DNA of 64,000 nt. It comes from Flavobacterium pokkalii. GTDB lineage: Bacteria; Bacteroidota; Bacteroidia; Flavobacteriales; Flavobacteriaceae. A program made the position numbers and the translations under genes. Under the pieces are notes generated by a model, which saw nothing but the letters and a program-made list of their open reading frames with translations, was not told the DNA's origin and searched no databases. The stretch covers positions 124,001 through 188,000 of the forward strand of contig NZ_NASZ01000001.1 of assembly GCF_014596575.1 (NCBI RefSeq), in the 5' to 3' direction. This document shows positions 1 through 8,071 of this stretch, piece after piece (position 1 is the stretch's first letter; each line of letters begins with the position of its first letter).

Positions 1-1
1 T

Positions 2-1228
2 GGTAAAGGACCAATCGGTGGAGAATTATACGAAATGCCTTTGGAAAGAAAAGCTCCTGGAGTAGTTTTCCGTCAACCAGTAACTGAGCCATTACAAACA
101 GGTGTGAAAGCGGTAGACGCTATGATCCCGGTTGGACGTGGACAACGTGAGTTAGTTATTGGTGACCGTCAAACAGGTAAATCAACTGTTTGTATCGATA
201 CAATCTTAAATCAAAAAGAATTTTATGATGCTGGTAAACCAGTATTCTGTATCTATGTTGCAATTGGACAAAAAGCTTCAACTGTAGCTGGAATCGCAAA
301 AATGTTAGAAGAAAAAGGAGCAATGGCTTATACAGTTATCGTTGCTGCTAATGCTTCTGATCCTGCTCCAATGCAAGTATATGCTCCATTCGCTGGTGCT
401 GCTATCGGAGAATATTTCAGAGATTCAGGTCGTCCTGCTTTGATCGTATATGATGATTTGTCTAAACAAGCTGTTGCTTACCGTGAGGTATCTCTTTTAT
501 TAAGAAGACCACCAGGACGTGAGGCATATCCTGGAGACGTTTTCTACTTACACTCTCGTTTATTAGAGCGTGCTTGTAAAGTAATCGCGGATGACGGAAT
601 TGCTAAAAACATGAACGACTTACCAGAGTCTATCAAAGGAATCGTAAAAGGTGGAGGTTCATTGACCGCTTTACCAATTATCGAAACTCAGGCTGGTGAC
701 GTTTCTGCATATATCCCAACAAACGTAATCTCTATTACAGACGGACAAATTTTCTTGGATGGTGATTTGTTCAACTCTGGGGTTCGTCCTGCAATCAACG
801 TAGGTATCTCTGTATCTCGTGTAGGAGGTAATGCTCAAATTAAATCAATGAAAAAAGTATCTGGTACTTTAAAATTAGATCAAGCTCAATTCCGTGAATT
901 AGAAGCTTTCGCTAAGTTTGGTTCTGATTTGGATGCTGTTACTTTGAACGTAATTGAAAAAGGAAAAAGAAACGTTGAAATCTTGAAACAAGGTTTGAAC
1001 TCTCCTTATACTGTAGAAGACCAAGTAGCGATTATCTATGCCGGATCTAAAAACTTATTGAGAAATGTTCCTGTTGCTAAGGTTAAAGAATTCGAGAAAG
1101 ATTTCTTAGAATTCATGAACGCTAAGCACAGACCAACTCTTGATGCTTTGAAAGCTGGAAAATTAACAGACGAAATTACAGATGTAATCGAGACTGTAGC
1201 AAAAGAAGTTTCTGCAAAATATAACTAA
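2..1228 (+). CDS. atpA: ATP synthase F1 subunit alpha (5' end outside window)
   Basis: This is the regulatory nucleotide-binding alpha subunit of the F1 head, on the cytoplasmic face of the inner membrane. The reading frame is open from base 2 (residues [11 protein letters not shown] precede the first internal Met), so the start lies upstream of the window. About 408 residues are visible against roughly 525 in the family, so about 115 N-terminal residues are missing. The P-loop GDRQTGKST is near visible residue 54, the Walker B region reads [12 protein letters not shown], and the alpha signature [20 protein letters not shown] follows. The C-terminal helical domain is complete. atpG follows after a 79-bp spacer that contains a strong hairpin. 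Identification is essentially certain. Confidence 0.97.
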   Translation, partial: GKGPIGGELYEMPLERKAPGVVFRQPVTEPLQTGVKAVDAMIPVGRGQRELVIGDRQTGKSTVCIDTILNQKEFYDAGKPVFCIYVAIGQKASTVAGIAKMLEEKGAMAYTVIVAANASDPAPMQVYAPFAGAAIGEYFRDSGRPALIVYDDLSKQAVAYREVSLLLRRPPGREAYPGDVFYLHSRLLERACKVIADDGIAKNMNDLPESIKGIVKGGGSLTALPIIETQAGDVSAYIPTNVISITDGQIFLDGDLFNSGVRPAINVGISVSRVGGNAQIKSMKKVSGTLKLDQAQFRELEAFAKFGSDLDAVTLNVIEKGKRNVEILKQGLNSPYTVEDQVAIIYAGSKNLLRNVPVAKVKEFEKDFLEFMNAKHRPTLDALKAGKLTDEITDVIETVAKEVSAKYN

Positions 1229-1235
1229 AAAGTAC

Positions 1236-1287
1236 TAAGTATCAAGTATTAAGTATCAAGATTTTGGTACTTAATACTTGATACTTA
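1236..1287. repeat. 24-bp hairpin between atpA and atpG built of 7-nt words
   Basis: The arms 1236-1259 and 1264-1287 pair over 24 bp with one G-T wobble around a GATT loop. The left arm consists of heptamer words AGTATCA, AGTATTA, AGTATCA. There is no T-tract directly after it, so a simple terminator is unlikely. Inside an operon it could set the relative atpA and atpG expression through mRNA processing; that is inference. Confidence 0.75.
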
Positions 1288-1307
1288 AGTCTTAATACTT
1301 AAAATAA

Positions 1308-2168
1308 ATGGCAAATTTAAAGGAAATCCGTAATAGAATTACTTCCGTTTCATCTACGATGCAAATCACATCGGCGATGAAAATGGTATCTGCAGCCAAG
1401 CTTAAAAAAGCTCAGGATGCAATTACAGCCATGCGCCCTTATGCCGAAAAATTAACGGAATTATTACAAGGTCTTTCTGCAACTCTTGACGGAGGAATCG
1501 GAGAAGAATATACTACACAACGCGAAGTAAAGAAAGTTTTATTGGTAGCGATAACTTCAAACAGAGGTTTGTGTGGTGCTTTTAACTCCAATGTAATTAA
1601 GGAAATTAAAAATCGTGCAACATTTTATGCTGGTAAACAAGTTGATGTTTTTGCTATTGGTAAAAAAGGAAATGATGTTTTAAGCAAAACAAATAATGTA
1701 ATCGACAACCAAAGTGCTATTTTTGATACTTTGACTTTTGATAATGTGGCAGCAATTGCTGAAACATTAACTCAAAAATTTGTTGCCGGTGAATATGACA
1801 GAATTGAGTTGGTTTACAATCAATTTAAAAATGCTGCAACTCAAATTGTTCAAACAGAGCAATTTTTACCTTTAGCTCCGGTTAAATCGGATTTAAATGT
1901 GGCGGCTTCTGATTATATTTTTGAACCATCAAAAGAAGAAATTGTGTTGACTTTGATTCCTAAATCTTTAAAAACACAATTGTACAAAGGAATCCGTGAT
2001 TCTTTTGCTTCTGAGCACGGTGCACGTATGACGGCTATGCACAAAGCAACTGATAATGCTACTGCATTGAGAAATCAGTTGAAATTAACTTATAATAAAG
2101 CACGTCAGGCTGCTATTACTAACGAAATCTTAGAAATCGTTGGTGGAGCTGAAGCTTTGAACGCTTAA
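1308..2168 (+). CDS. atpG: ATP synthase F1 subunit gamma
   Basis: This is the central rotor stalk of F1, coupling proton flow to catalysis. It is 286 residues, the usual length. The N-terminus reads MANLKEIRNRITSVSSTMQIT, followed by a KMVSAAKLKKAQ helix, and the C-terminus carries the conserved ARMTAMHKATDNA and TYNKARQAAITNEI segments that form the coiled-coil axle. No atpD follows and a terminator closes the gene. This agrees with the split atp arrangement known in Bacteroidota, where beta and epsilon are encoded elsewhere. Confidence 0.97.
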   Translation: MANLKEIRNRITSVSSTMQITSAMKMVSAAKLKKAQDAITAMRPYAEKLTELLQGLSATLDGGIGEEYTTQREVKKVLLVAITSNRGLCGAFNSNVIKEIKNRATFYAGKQVDVFAIGKKGNDVLSKTNNVIDNQSAIFDTLTFDNVAAIAETLTQKFVAGEYDRIELVYNQFKNAATQIVQTEQFLPLAPVKSDLNVAASDYIFEPSKEEIVLTLIPKSLKTQLYKGIRDSFASEHGARMTAMHKATDNATALRNQLKLTYNKARQAAITNEILEIVGGAEALNA

Positions 2169-2191
2169 GAATATTTACTTTATTCCATATC

Positions 2192-2217
2192 AAAGCGGTT
2201 GATTTTTCAACCGCTTT
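2192..2217 (+). terminator. Rho-independent terminator of the atp operon
   Basis: An 11-bp perfect stem (AAAGCGGTTGA / TCAACCGCTTT) with a TTTT loop runs into a run of T, 24 nt after the atpG stop codon. Confidence 0.9.
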
Positions 2218-2369
2218 TTTTGTTTAAATACATTCATGGGATACTTTTTAAGCTGTATTTTAGTTATATAATAGAAGTCAAAAAGAAATAAGAATCATTA
2301 TAATAGCAATACGAATTTAACCAAAGATTTAGTTATTTTTGTTTTTGTAAAATTAATAAGCATTACACC

Positions 2370-3833
2370 TTGGGTTTATATAAAAATCTTTTTAAACAAA
2401 CAGCAATTTACGGTCTGGCAACGGTTTTGCCCAGGATGTTTAGTTTTCTGTTAGTACCTCTTTATACCAATTTACTGCCTAAAGGGGAATATGGAAAAGT
2501 GACTATTATATTCTCCTGGATGATATTCTTCAATGTGATTTTAGCTTATGGAATGGAGACGGCTTTCTTTCGTTTTTACAATAAGGAAGAAGACAAAAAA
2601 ATAGTGATTGAAACTTCTATGGTTTCCATTTTTTGGACTACAATTCTCTTTTTGGTTGCAGCGCTTTTGTTCCGAACTACTTTAGCCGATTGGTCCGGAA
2701 TCGATTCGCAATACATTACGTATTCTATTTGGATTTTAGCTCTGGATGCCTTGGTGATTATTCCTTTTTCCAAATTAAGAGCCTTGCAAAGACCAATTAT
2801 GTATGCTATTATCAAGATTGGAAACGTTTTGGTAAACTTACTTTTGAGTGTACTTTTCTTAGTGTATTTGCCTAAATTATCAGAACTGAATCCTACCGGA
2901 ATAGTAAGTTCTTTTTATATCGAAAATTTCCAAATAGGTTATATTTTCCTGGCTAATATTATTGCGAGTTTGTTAACTTTTGTGGTTTTATCTCCTGATT
3001 ATGTTTTCTTAAAATGGAAATTTGATTTTCGTTTGTGGAAACAAATGATGGTCTATGGATTACCTATTTTAGTGGCCGGAATTGCCTTTGCTATCAACGA
3101 GCAATTTGATAAAATTCTTTTAGATAAATTATTACCGCACAATATAGCCGCCGATGAAGTGGGGGTTTATTCCGCCTGTTACAAGTTGGGATTGTTTATG
3201 GTTTTGTACCGCACGGCTTATACGCTTGGGATTGAGCCTTTCTTTTTTAGTCATGCTAAGAATGAAAATGCGCCGCAAACGTACGCCATGGTTACCAAAT
3301 ACTTTGTCATCTTCGGTTCGTTTATTATGTTGAGCGTAATTGTTTTTGCCGATGTATTCAAATTTTTAATGATTCGTGACGAATCCTATTGGGTAGCAAT
3401 GAAAGTGGTTCCGTTGATTATTTTGGCTAATTTCTGTTTGGGAATTTATACGAATCTTTCTGTTTGGTACAAACTGATTGATAAAACCTACGTGGGCGCT
3501 TATATTTCTATTGTGGGAGCTATTATTACTTTGGTGCTGAATTTTATGCTGATTCCTACTATGAGTTATGTGGGTTCGGCTATTGCAACTTTGGCAGCTT
3601 ATGGTAGTATGATGTTGATTTCTTACTATCTTGGAAATAAATTTTATCCAATTCCTTATGATTTTAAAAAAATAGGGTCTTATTTGGGATTGTCTATTTT
3701 ATTTTCTGTGATTTCCTTTTATGGTTTCAGAGAAAATTATTTTGTAGGGATAGCATTGCTGCTTTTGTTTCTTTATGTCATTTACCATTTCGAAAAAGAA
3801 ACGATATTGGGCTTAGTGAAACGAAAAAAATAA
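2370..3833 (+). CDS. Polysaccharide flippase (MOP/Wzx-like membrane protein)
   Basis: A 487-residue polytopic membrane protein of the polysaccharide biosynthesis/oligosaccharide flippase type, expected to move lipid-linked glycans across the inner membrane. The N-terminus (GLYKNLFKQTAIYGLATVLPRM followed by a Leu/Val-rich helix) is typical, and I read about 12-14 hydrophobic segments up to residue 480. The start is a TTG at 2370; no ATG lies close upstream in frame. A TATTTTTG -7-like box lies at 2334-2341. It is followed by dut and a sugar nucleotidyltransferase, which fits surface glycan synthesis. Substrate unknown. Confidence 0.85.
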   Translation: MGLYKNLFKQTAIYGLATVLPRMFSFLLVPLYTNLLPKGEYGKVTIIFSWMIFFNVILAYGMETAFFRFYNKEEDKKIVIETSMVSIFWTTILFLVAALLFRTTLADWSGIDSQYITYSIWILALDALVIIPFSKLRALQRPIMYAIIKIGNVLVNLLLSVLFLVYLPKLSELNPTGIVSSFYIENFQIGYIFLANIIASLLTFVVLSPDYVFLKWKFDFRLWKQMMVYGLPILVAGIAFAINEQFDKILLDKLLPHNIAADEVGVYSACYKLGLFMVLYRTAYTLGIEPFFFSHAKNENAPQTYAMVTKYFVIFGSFIMLSVIVFADVFKFLMIRDESYWVAMKVVPLIILANFCLGIYTNLSVWYKLIDKTYVGAYISIVGAIITLVLNFMLIPTMSYVGSAIATLAAYGSMMLISYYLGNKFYPIPYDFKKIGSYLGLSILFSVISFYGFRENYFVGIALLLLFLYVIYHFEKETILGLVKRKK

Positions 3834-3885
3834 AATAAGTACGGAGCAGTTTTGCGCTTGTTCCTTCATTTTTTAAAATATTACA

Positions 3886-4320
3886 ATGAAAATAAATATT
3901 ATCAATAAATCGCAGCATGCCTTGCCTAACTACGAAACGCTGGCTTCGGCTGGGATGGATTTAAGAGCTAATTTGACCGAATCTATAGTGTTGCAGCCTT
4001 TGGAAAGAACCATCGTTAAAACAGGTCTTTTTATCGAATTACCGATAGGTTATGAAGCTCAGGTGCGTCCCCGAAGCGGATTGGCTGCTAAAAAAGGGAT
4101 AACCGTACTGAATTCGCCCGGAACCGTCGATGCCGATTATCGCGGAGAAATAGGCGTGATTTTAGTCAATCTTTCTAATGAAGTATTTGTGGTTGAAAAT
4201 GGGGAACGCATTGCGCAATTAATCATTGCCAAACACGAACGTGCCGAATGGATTGAAGTGGAAGAACTAACGGAAACTTCAAGAGGTGCAGGCGGTTTTG
4301 GCAGTACAGGGGTAAAATAA
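3886..4320 (+). CDS. dut: dUTP diphosphatase (dUTPase)
   Basis: Hydrolyses dUTP to dUMP and pyrophosphate, keeping uracil out of DNA and supplying dTMP synthesis; acts in the cytoplasm as a trimer. The 144 residues are full length and carry all family motifs: SAGMDLRA (motif 1), [12 protein letters not shown] (motif 2), [13 protein letters not shown] (motif 3 with the catalytic-site Asp and Tyr), GERIAQLII (motif 4) and the C-terminal [10 protein letters not shown] arm (motif 5). It follows the flippase by 52 bp on the same strand. Confidence 0.96.
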   Translation: MKINIINKSQHALPNYETLASAGMDLRANLTESIVLQPLERTIVKTGLFIELPIGYEAQVRPRSGLAAKKGITVLNSPGTVDADYRGEIGVILVNLSNEVFVVENGERIAQLIIAKHERAEWIEVEELTETSRGAGGFGSTGVK

Positions 4321-4405
4321 TTCCTGAGAAAACAGGAATCTTATGTTCAATTTAGGAAGCAAAATAATTCCTGTGAAAGCAGGAATCTTGTGTTCAATTT
4401 AGGAA
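4320..4405 (+). repeat. Two tandem hairpin repeats (47-bp period) upstream of a GIY-YIG gene
   Basis: Two 39-bp copies lie at 4320-4358 and 4367-4405. Each holds a 7-bp stem ATTCCTG / CAGGAAT. The second reads ATTCCTGTGAAAGCAGGAAT, which can be drawn as an 8-bp stem closed by U-G over a GAAA tetraloop. The tail (tgttcaatttagga) is repeated exactly. They start right at the dut stop codon and end 49 bp before the nuclease gene. Confidence 0.85.
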
Positions 4406-4454
4406 TTGAAAAAACTTTCTTCGAGAGGAGGAAATTTTAAAATAAATTATTAAA

Positions 4455-4769
4455 ATGAAATTATGGTTTGTTTATATGATGTCAAATAAACATAAAGGAG
4501 TAATTTACATTGGAGTAACAGATAATTTAATAGAACGGGTTAAAGAACATAAACTAAAAGTTTATTCAAATTCTTTTACGGCAAAATATAATTGTGATAA
4601 GTTAATTTATTTTGAAGAATGGGAAAATGGTTTTGATGCTACCAAAAGAGAAAAACAATTAAAAAAATGGAAAAGAGATTGGAAGGTAAATTTAATAGAA
4701 GATATGAATCCAACGTGGTTGGATATAAGCTTAAATTGGAATTTCAATTTTAATAAAATAAGAGAATAA
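4455..4769 (+). CDS. Single-domain GIY-YIG nuclease (UPF0213-like)
   Basis: A 104-residue putative DNA endonuclease consisting of little more than the GIY-YIG domain. The N-terminal strand pair reads WFVYMMSNKHKGVIYIGVTDNL, where VYM...YIG stands for the GIY...YIG motif. It is followed by the RVKEHK helix, a Phe-Asp-Ala segment with catalytic-type Glu (EEWENGFDATKREKQLKKWKR) and a basic C-terminus. Single-domain members are common and often multicopy in Flavobacteriaceae; their role is not established. The gene sits between hairpin repeats of one family in opposite orientations (4320-4405 and 4788-4804), resembling a small mobile or REP-like unit inserted between dut and the nucleotidyltransferase gene. 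Confidence 0.85.
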   Translation: MKLWFVYMMSNKHKGVIYIGVTDNLIERVKEHKLKVYSNSFTAKYNCDKLIYFEEWENGFDATKREKQLKKWKRDWKVNLIEDMNPTWLDISLNWNFNFNKIRE

Positions 4770-4787
4770 AGTTTAATTTAAAAGATA

Positions 4788-4804
4788 CCCGCATTCGCGG
4801 GCAT
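4788..4804 (-). repeat. Inverted hairpin downstream of the GIY-YIG gene
   Basis: A CCCGC-ATTC-GCGGG hairpin. Read on the minus strand (CATGCCCGCGAATGCGGGTATC) its loop is GAAT, and its flanks line up with the two hairpins upstream of the nuclease gene, which lie in the opposite orientation. Confidence 0.7.
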
Positions 4805-4809
4805 GAAAT

Positions 4810-5820
4810 ATGAAAATAATCGTTCCAATGGCAGGACGTGGTTCGCGTCTTCGCCCACATACCTTAACCATTCCTAAACCTTTAATTCCGGTTGCCGGAA
4901 AACCGATCGTTCACCGATTAGTAGAAGACATTGCCGGAGTTCTAAATCAGGAAATAGAAGAAGTAGCTTTTATTATTCATGAAAGTTTTGGGCAAAAAGT
5001 AGAGCAGGATTTAATTGCTATTGCCGAGAAATTAGGAGCAAGAGGAACTATTTACTATCAAAATGAAGCTCTTGGAACCGGGCATGCTATTATGTGTGCC
5101 AAAGATTCTCTTTCCGGTCCGGCGGTGATTGCTTATGCAGACACCTTGATTCGTGCTGATTTTGAATTGGATCCAACTGCCGATTCGGTAATTTGGGTAA
5201 AACAAATTGAAAATCCGGAAGCTTTTGGTGTGGTAAAACTAAATGAGAAAAACGAAATTATCGAATTGGTTGAAAAACCTAAAGAATTTGTTAGTGATTT
5301 AGCGGTTATCGGAATTTACTATTTCAAAGATATTGCGGTTTTAAAACAGGAATTGCAAAATGTTTTAGACAACAACATTCAAAATGGTGGCGAATACCAA
5401 ATTAATGATGGAATCAAAAACATGATGGCCAACGGAAAAATTTTTAAAACCGGTGAAGTTAGCGCCTGGATGGATTGCGGAAACAAAAATGTAACCGTAG
5501 AAACCAATTCCAGAATGCTGGCTTTCTTGGCTGAAGACAAAGAAAGTTTGGTTTCTCCAAAGGTAAAAATCGAAAATTCTACGATTATCGAACCTTGTTT
5601 TATTGGGGACGATGTGGTGTTAATTAACGCTACGGTGGGACCGAATGTTTCTTTAGGAAATGGTTGTCACGTGATTGACAGTAGTATTAAGAACAGTTTA
5701 GTGCAAACACATGCACATATTAAAAATGCTAATCTGGACAATGCGATGATAGGAAATCACGCTAGTTTTGACGGTAATTTTACAAGCATAAGCATTGGAG
5801 ATTATTCGGTTTTAGAATAA
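4810..5820 (+). CDS. Sugar-phosphate nucleotidyltransferase with left-handed beta-helix tail
   Basis: Transfers a nucleotide to a sugar 1-phosphate, making an NDP-sugar for surface polysaccharide; cytoplasmic. The first residues carry the family signature GRGSRLRPHTLTIPKPLIPVAGKP, with the GxGxRL loop and the PKPL lysine. Next come GTGHAIMCAK, YADTLI (metal-binding Asp) and VEKP. From about residue 250 to the end there are hexapeptide-like repeats (VKIENSTIIEPCFIGDDVVLINATVGPNVSLG), a left-handed beta-helix as in GlmU- or RmlA-type relatives. 336 residues. The exact sugar and base cannot be read from the sequence. Confidence 0.88.
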   Translation: MKIIVPMAGRGSRLRPHTLTIPKPLIPVAGKPIVHRLVEDIAGVLNQEIEEVAFIIHESFGQKVEQDLIAIAEKLGARGTIYYQNEALGTGHAIMCAKDSLSGPAVIAYADTLIRADFELDPTADSVIWVKQIENPEAFGVVKLNEKNEIIELVEKPKEFVSDLAVIGIYYFKDIAVLKQELQNVLDNNIQNGGEYQINDGIKNMMANGKIFKTGEVSAWMDCGNKNVTVETNSRMLAFLAEDKESLVSPKVKIENSTIIEPCFIGDDVVLINATVGPNVSLGNGCHVIDSSIKNSLVQTHAHIKNANLDNAMIGNHASFDGNFTSISIGDYSVLE

Positions 5821-5839
5821 TTTCGAATACAATAAAAAA

Positions 5840-5888
5840 TTACCATTAAGAAGTTAAGTTTAATGAATCTTTGATTTCTTAATGGTAA
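5840..5888. repeat. 13-bp intergenic inverted repeat
   Basis: TTACCATTAAGAA (5840-5852) pairs exactly with TTCTTAATGGTAA (5876-5888). The internal word CATTAAGAAGTTAAG recurs at 16863-16877 in another gap, so it belongs to a dispersed intergenic family. Confidence 0.65.
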
Positions 5889-5921
5889 ATTGTACAGCTT
5901 TTTAAAGTTTAATGAGCAAAA

Positions 5922-7268
5922 ATGAAAAAGTTAGTTCCTTTAATGATAATGGTGGTTTTGCAATGCAATCCGGTTTTGTCATGGGGACAAACAGAGTCTG
6001 AAACCAAAAAAGAAGCAGATAAATTTCAGGATTATTTTTACGAAGCTTTAAAGCAAAAAGCTATTGAAAACTACGACAAGGCGATTGTGGCTTTGGAACG
6101 CTGTTTGAAAATAGACAGTAATAATGCTACGATTTACCACGAATTAGGCAAAAATTATCTGGCGCAAAAGGATTATAAAAATGCCTACACTTCATTTGAA
6201 AAAGCTCATCATTTAGAGCCAACTAACAAATGGTTTTTGGTGGGTATGTATGATGTGGACTATGCTACAAAAAACTATACTGATGCTGTTTTAGTGATTC
6301 AAAAACTGATTCCTTTTGACCCAAAATTCAAAGAAGATTTGACTTCCTTGTATATGAATACGGGCGAATTCGACAAAGCTTTGGCACTTATCAATGAGTT
6401 GAATGAAACCGTTGGGAAATCGGACAGAAGGGAAAGTTATAAAATTCAAATTCTCTCTCAGGGCAAATATCAGGATGCGGAAATAACCAATTTGGAGGAG
6501 CAAATCCTGAAATATCCTAAGGCAGAGGAAAATTACATTTCGCTGATTTATTTGTATTCGAAAAAAGACAATATCGAAAAAGTTTTAGAAACGGCGAAAA
6601 GGCTGGAGGCTGCCATTCCGGATTCCGAATGGGCGCAGCTAAGTTTGTTTAAAAATTATTTGGTTGCTAATGAAAGCGATAAAGCCATCAAGGCCATGAA
6701 TATTGTTTTGGGCAGTTCCAAAATTGACAGCAAAATAAAACACCGCATTTTCAATGAATTTTTAATTTATGTCAATACACATCCACAATTCACATCTGAT
6801 TTAGACAAAGCAATTGCTTATTTTGCTGATGATTCGCAAGTGAATGTTGCCAAAGAAGTCGGGAAATATTATCACAACAAAAAACAATGGGATAAGGCTG
6901 AAAAGTATTACCAGCTGGGACTTCAAAAGAATACGACTCCGGATGTAGAATCCAGTTTGCTTTTGCTGGATGTTTATACGCAGATGGCTCAATTTGACAA
7001 AATGGCCAAAATCGCCAACGATATGGTCGAATTGTATCCGGTGCAGCCTCAGTTTTATTATTATGCCGGATTGGCTTACAATCAGTTGCAACAATTTAAA
7101 AAAGCTAAGGAAATGCTTGAAACAGGCATGGATTATGTAGTAGAAGATCTAACCTTAGAAATAAATTATAACATTCAGTTGGGAGAAGCTTATAATGGTT
7201 TAGGCGATACCAATAAAAAGATATTCTACTTTTCTAAAGCAGACGAATTATTAAAAAAACAAAAATAA
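5922..7268 (+). CDS. Secreted or periplasmic tetratricopeptide repeat protein
   Basis: 448 residues with an N-terminal signal peptide (MKKLVPLMIMVVLQCNPVLSWGQ). TPR units begin near residue 45 (ALKQKAIENYDKAIVALERCLKIDSNNATIYHELGKNYLAQKDYKNAYTSFEKAHHLEP, two consecutive helix-turn-helix units) and continue to the C-terminus. TPR arrays act as protein-binding scaffolds; the partner is not evident. The next gene starts 1 bp after the stop codon, so this gene, the DUF4292 lipoprotein and the M23 protein form one operon concerned with the envelope. Confidence 0.85.
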   Translation: MKKLVPLMIMVVLQCNPVLSWGQTESETKKEADKFQDYFYEALKQKAIENYDKAIVALERCLKIDSNNATIYHELGKNYLAQKDYKNAYTSFEKAHHLEPTNKWFLVGMYDVDYATKNYTDAVLVIQKLIPFDPKFKEDLTSLYMNTGEFDKALALINELNETVGKSDRRESYKIQILSQGKYQDAEITNLEEQILKYPKAEENYISLIYLYSKKDNIEKVLETAKRLEAAIPDSEWAQLSLFKNYLVANESDKAIKAMNIVLGSSKIDSKIKHRIFNEFLIYVNTHPQFTSDLDKAIAYFADDSQVNVAKEVGKYYHNKKQWDKAEKYYQLGLQKNTTPDVESSLLLLDVYTQMAQFDKMAKIANDMVELYPVQPQFYYYAGLAYNQLQQFKKAKEMLETGMDYVVEDLTLEINYNIQLGEAYNGLGDTNKKIFYFSKADELLKKQK

Positions 7269-7269
7269 A

Positions 7270-8046
7270 ATGAAAAAATACCTAGCCTTTTTGGTTGTCA
7301 TTCTTTTGGTTTCCTGTAAACCCAAAGCCATCGTTACTTCGGCAACCATTACAGAACCAGTCGATTATATGAAAGCAACCAAAATAATTGACAGTCATTA
7401 CAGCAATAAAAATGATTTTTCTACATTATATATCAAAGCCAGTGCCCGTTATGCCGACGAGAAACAGGCTCAAAATGTATCGGCTGAGATTAGAATTAAA
7501 AAAGACCAACAAATCTTAGTGAGTTTGCGTTTTCTGGGAATAACAATGGCCAAAGCTTCTATTACTCCGGCTTCGGTAAGTTATTACGAAAAAATAAAAG
7601 GAACTTATTTTGAAGGCGATTTTAGTTCTTTGAGTCAGTGGCTGGGAACCGATTTAGATTACAGTAAAATTCAAAATATGTTGGTTGGAGAAGCATTAGA
7701 CGATTTGAATAAGGGAAAATATACTGAGACTTTACTCGATAATTTGTACCGTTTGGATGATGCTAAAAGCGGAAATACTCAAAAAAGTTTTTATTTTAAT
7801 CCGAATGATTTTACGGTAAATAAGCAGGAAGTTACCCAAACAACCGAAAGCAGAACCATCCAAATTGCTTATCCGGAAAGGGTAGCTTACAAGGAAGCCA
7901 ACCTGCCATCGAATATTGAGATTAGAACACAACAGCCTAAAGGGAAATCGGAAATTAATTTAAATTACAATTCGGTTTCTTTTAATGAAGAACTTTCTTT
8001 CCCTTATAGTGTTCCGGATGGTTACAAACGAATAATAATTAAGTAA
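7270..8046 (+). CDS. DUF4292 family lipoprotein
   Basis: 258 residues with a lipobox (VVILLVSC, Cys at residue 16), so probably anchored in the outer membrane or periplasmic face. The body matches the DUF4292 pattern as I know it: an early segment like LYIKASARYADEKQAQNVSAEIRIKKDQQILVSL, then WLGTDLDYSKIQNMLVGEA and a C-terminal beta-rich part. DUF4292 proteins are thought to have a LolA/LolB-like half-barrel fold, which suggests handling of lipids or lipoproteins; that function is inferred. It sits between a TPR protein (1 bp upstream) and an EnvC-like protein (25 bp downstream). Confidence 0.82.
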   Translation: MKKYLAFLVVILLVSCKPKAIVTSATITEPVDYMKATKIIDSHYSNKNDFSTLYIKASARYADEKQAQNVSAEIRIKKDQQILVSLRFLGITMAKASITPASVSYYEKIKGTYFEGDFSSLSQWLGTDLDYSKIQNMLVGEALDDLNKGKYTETLLDNLYRLDDAKSGNTQKSFYFNPNDFTVNKQEVTQTTESRTIQIAYPERVAYKEANLPSNIEIRTQQPKGKSEINLNYNSVSFNEELSFPYSVPDGYKRIIIK

Positions 8047-8071
8047 ATTTGCCAAAAATATATTTTTTAAG

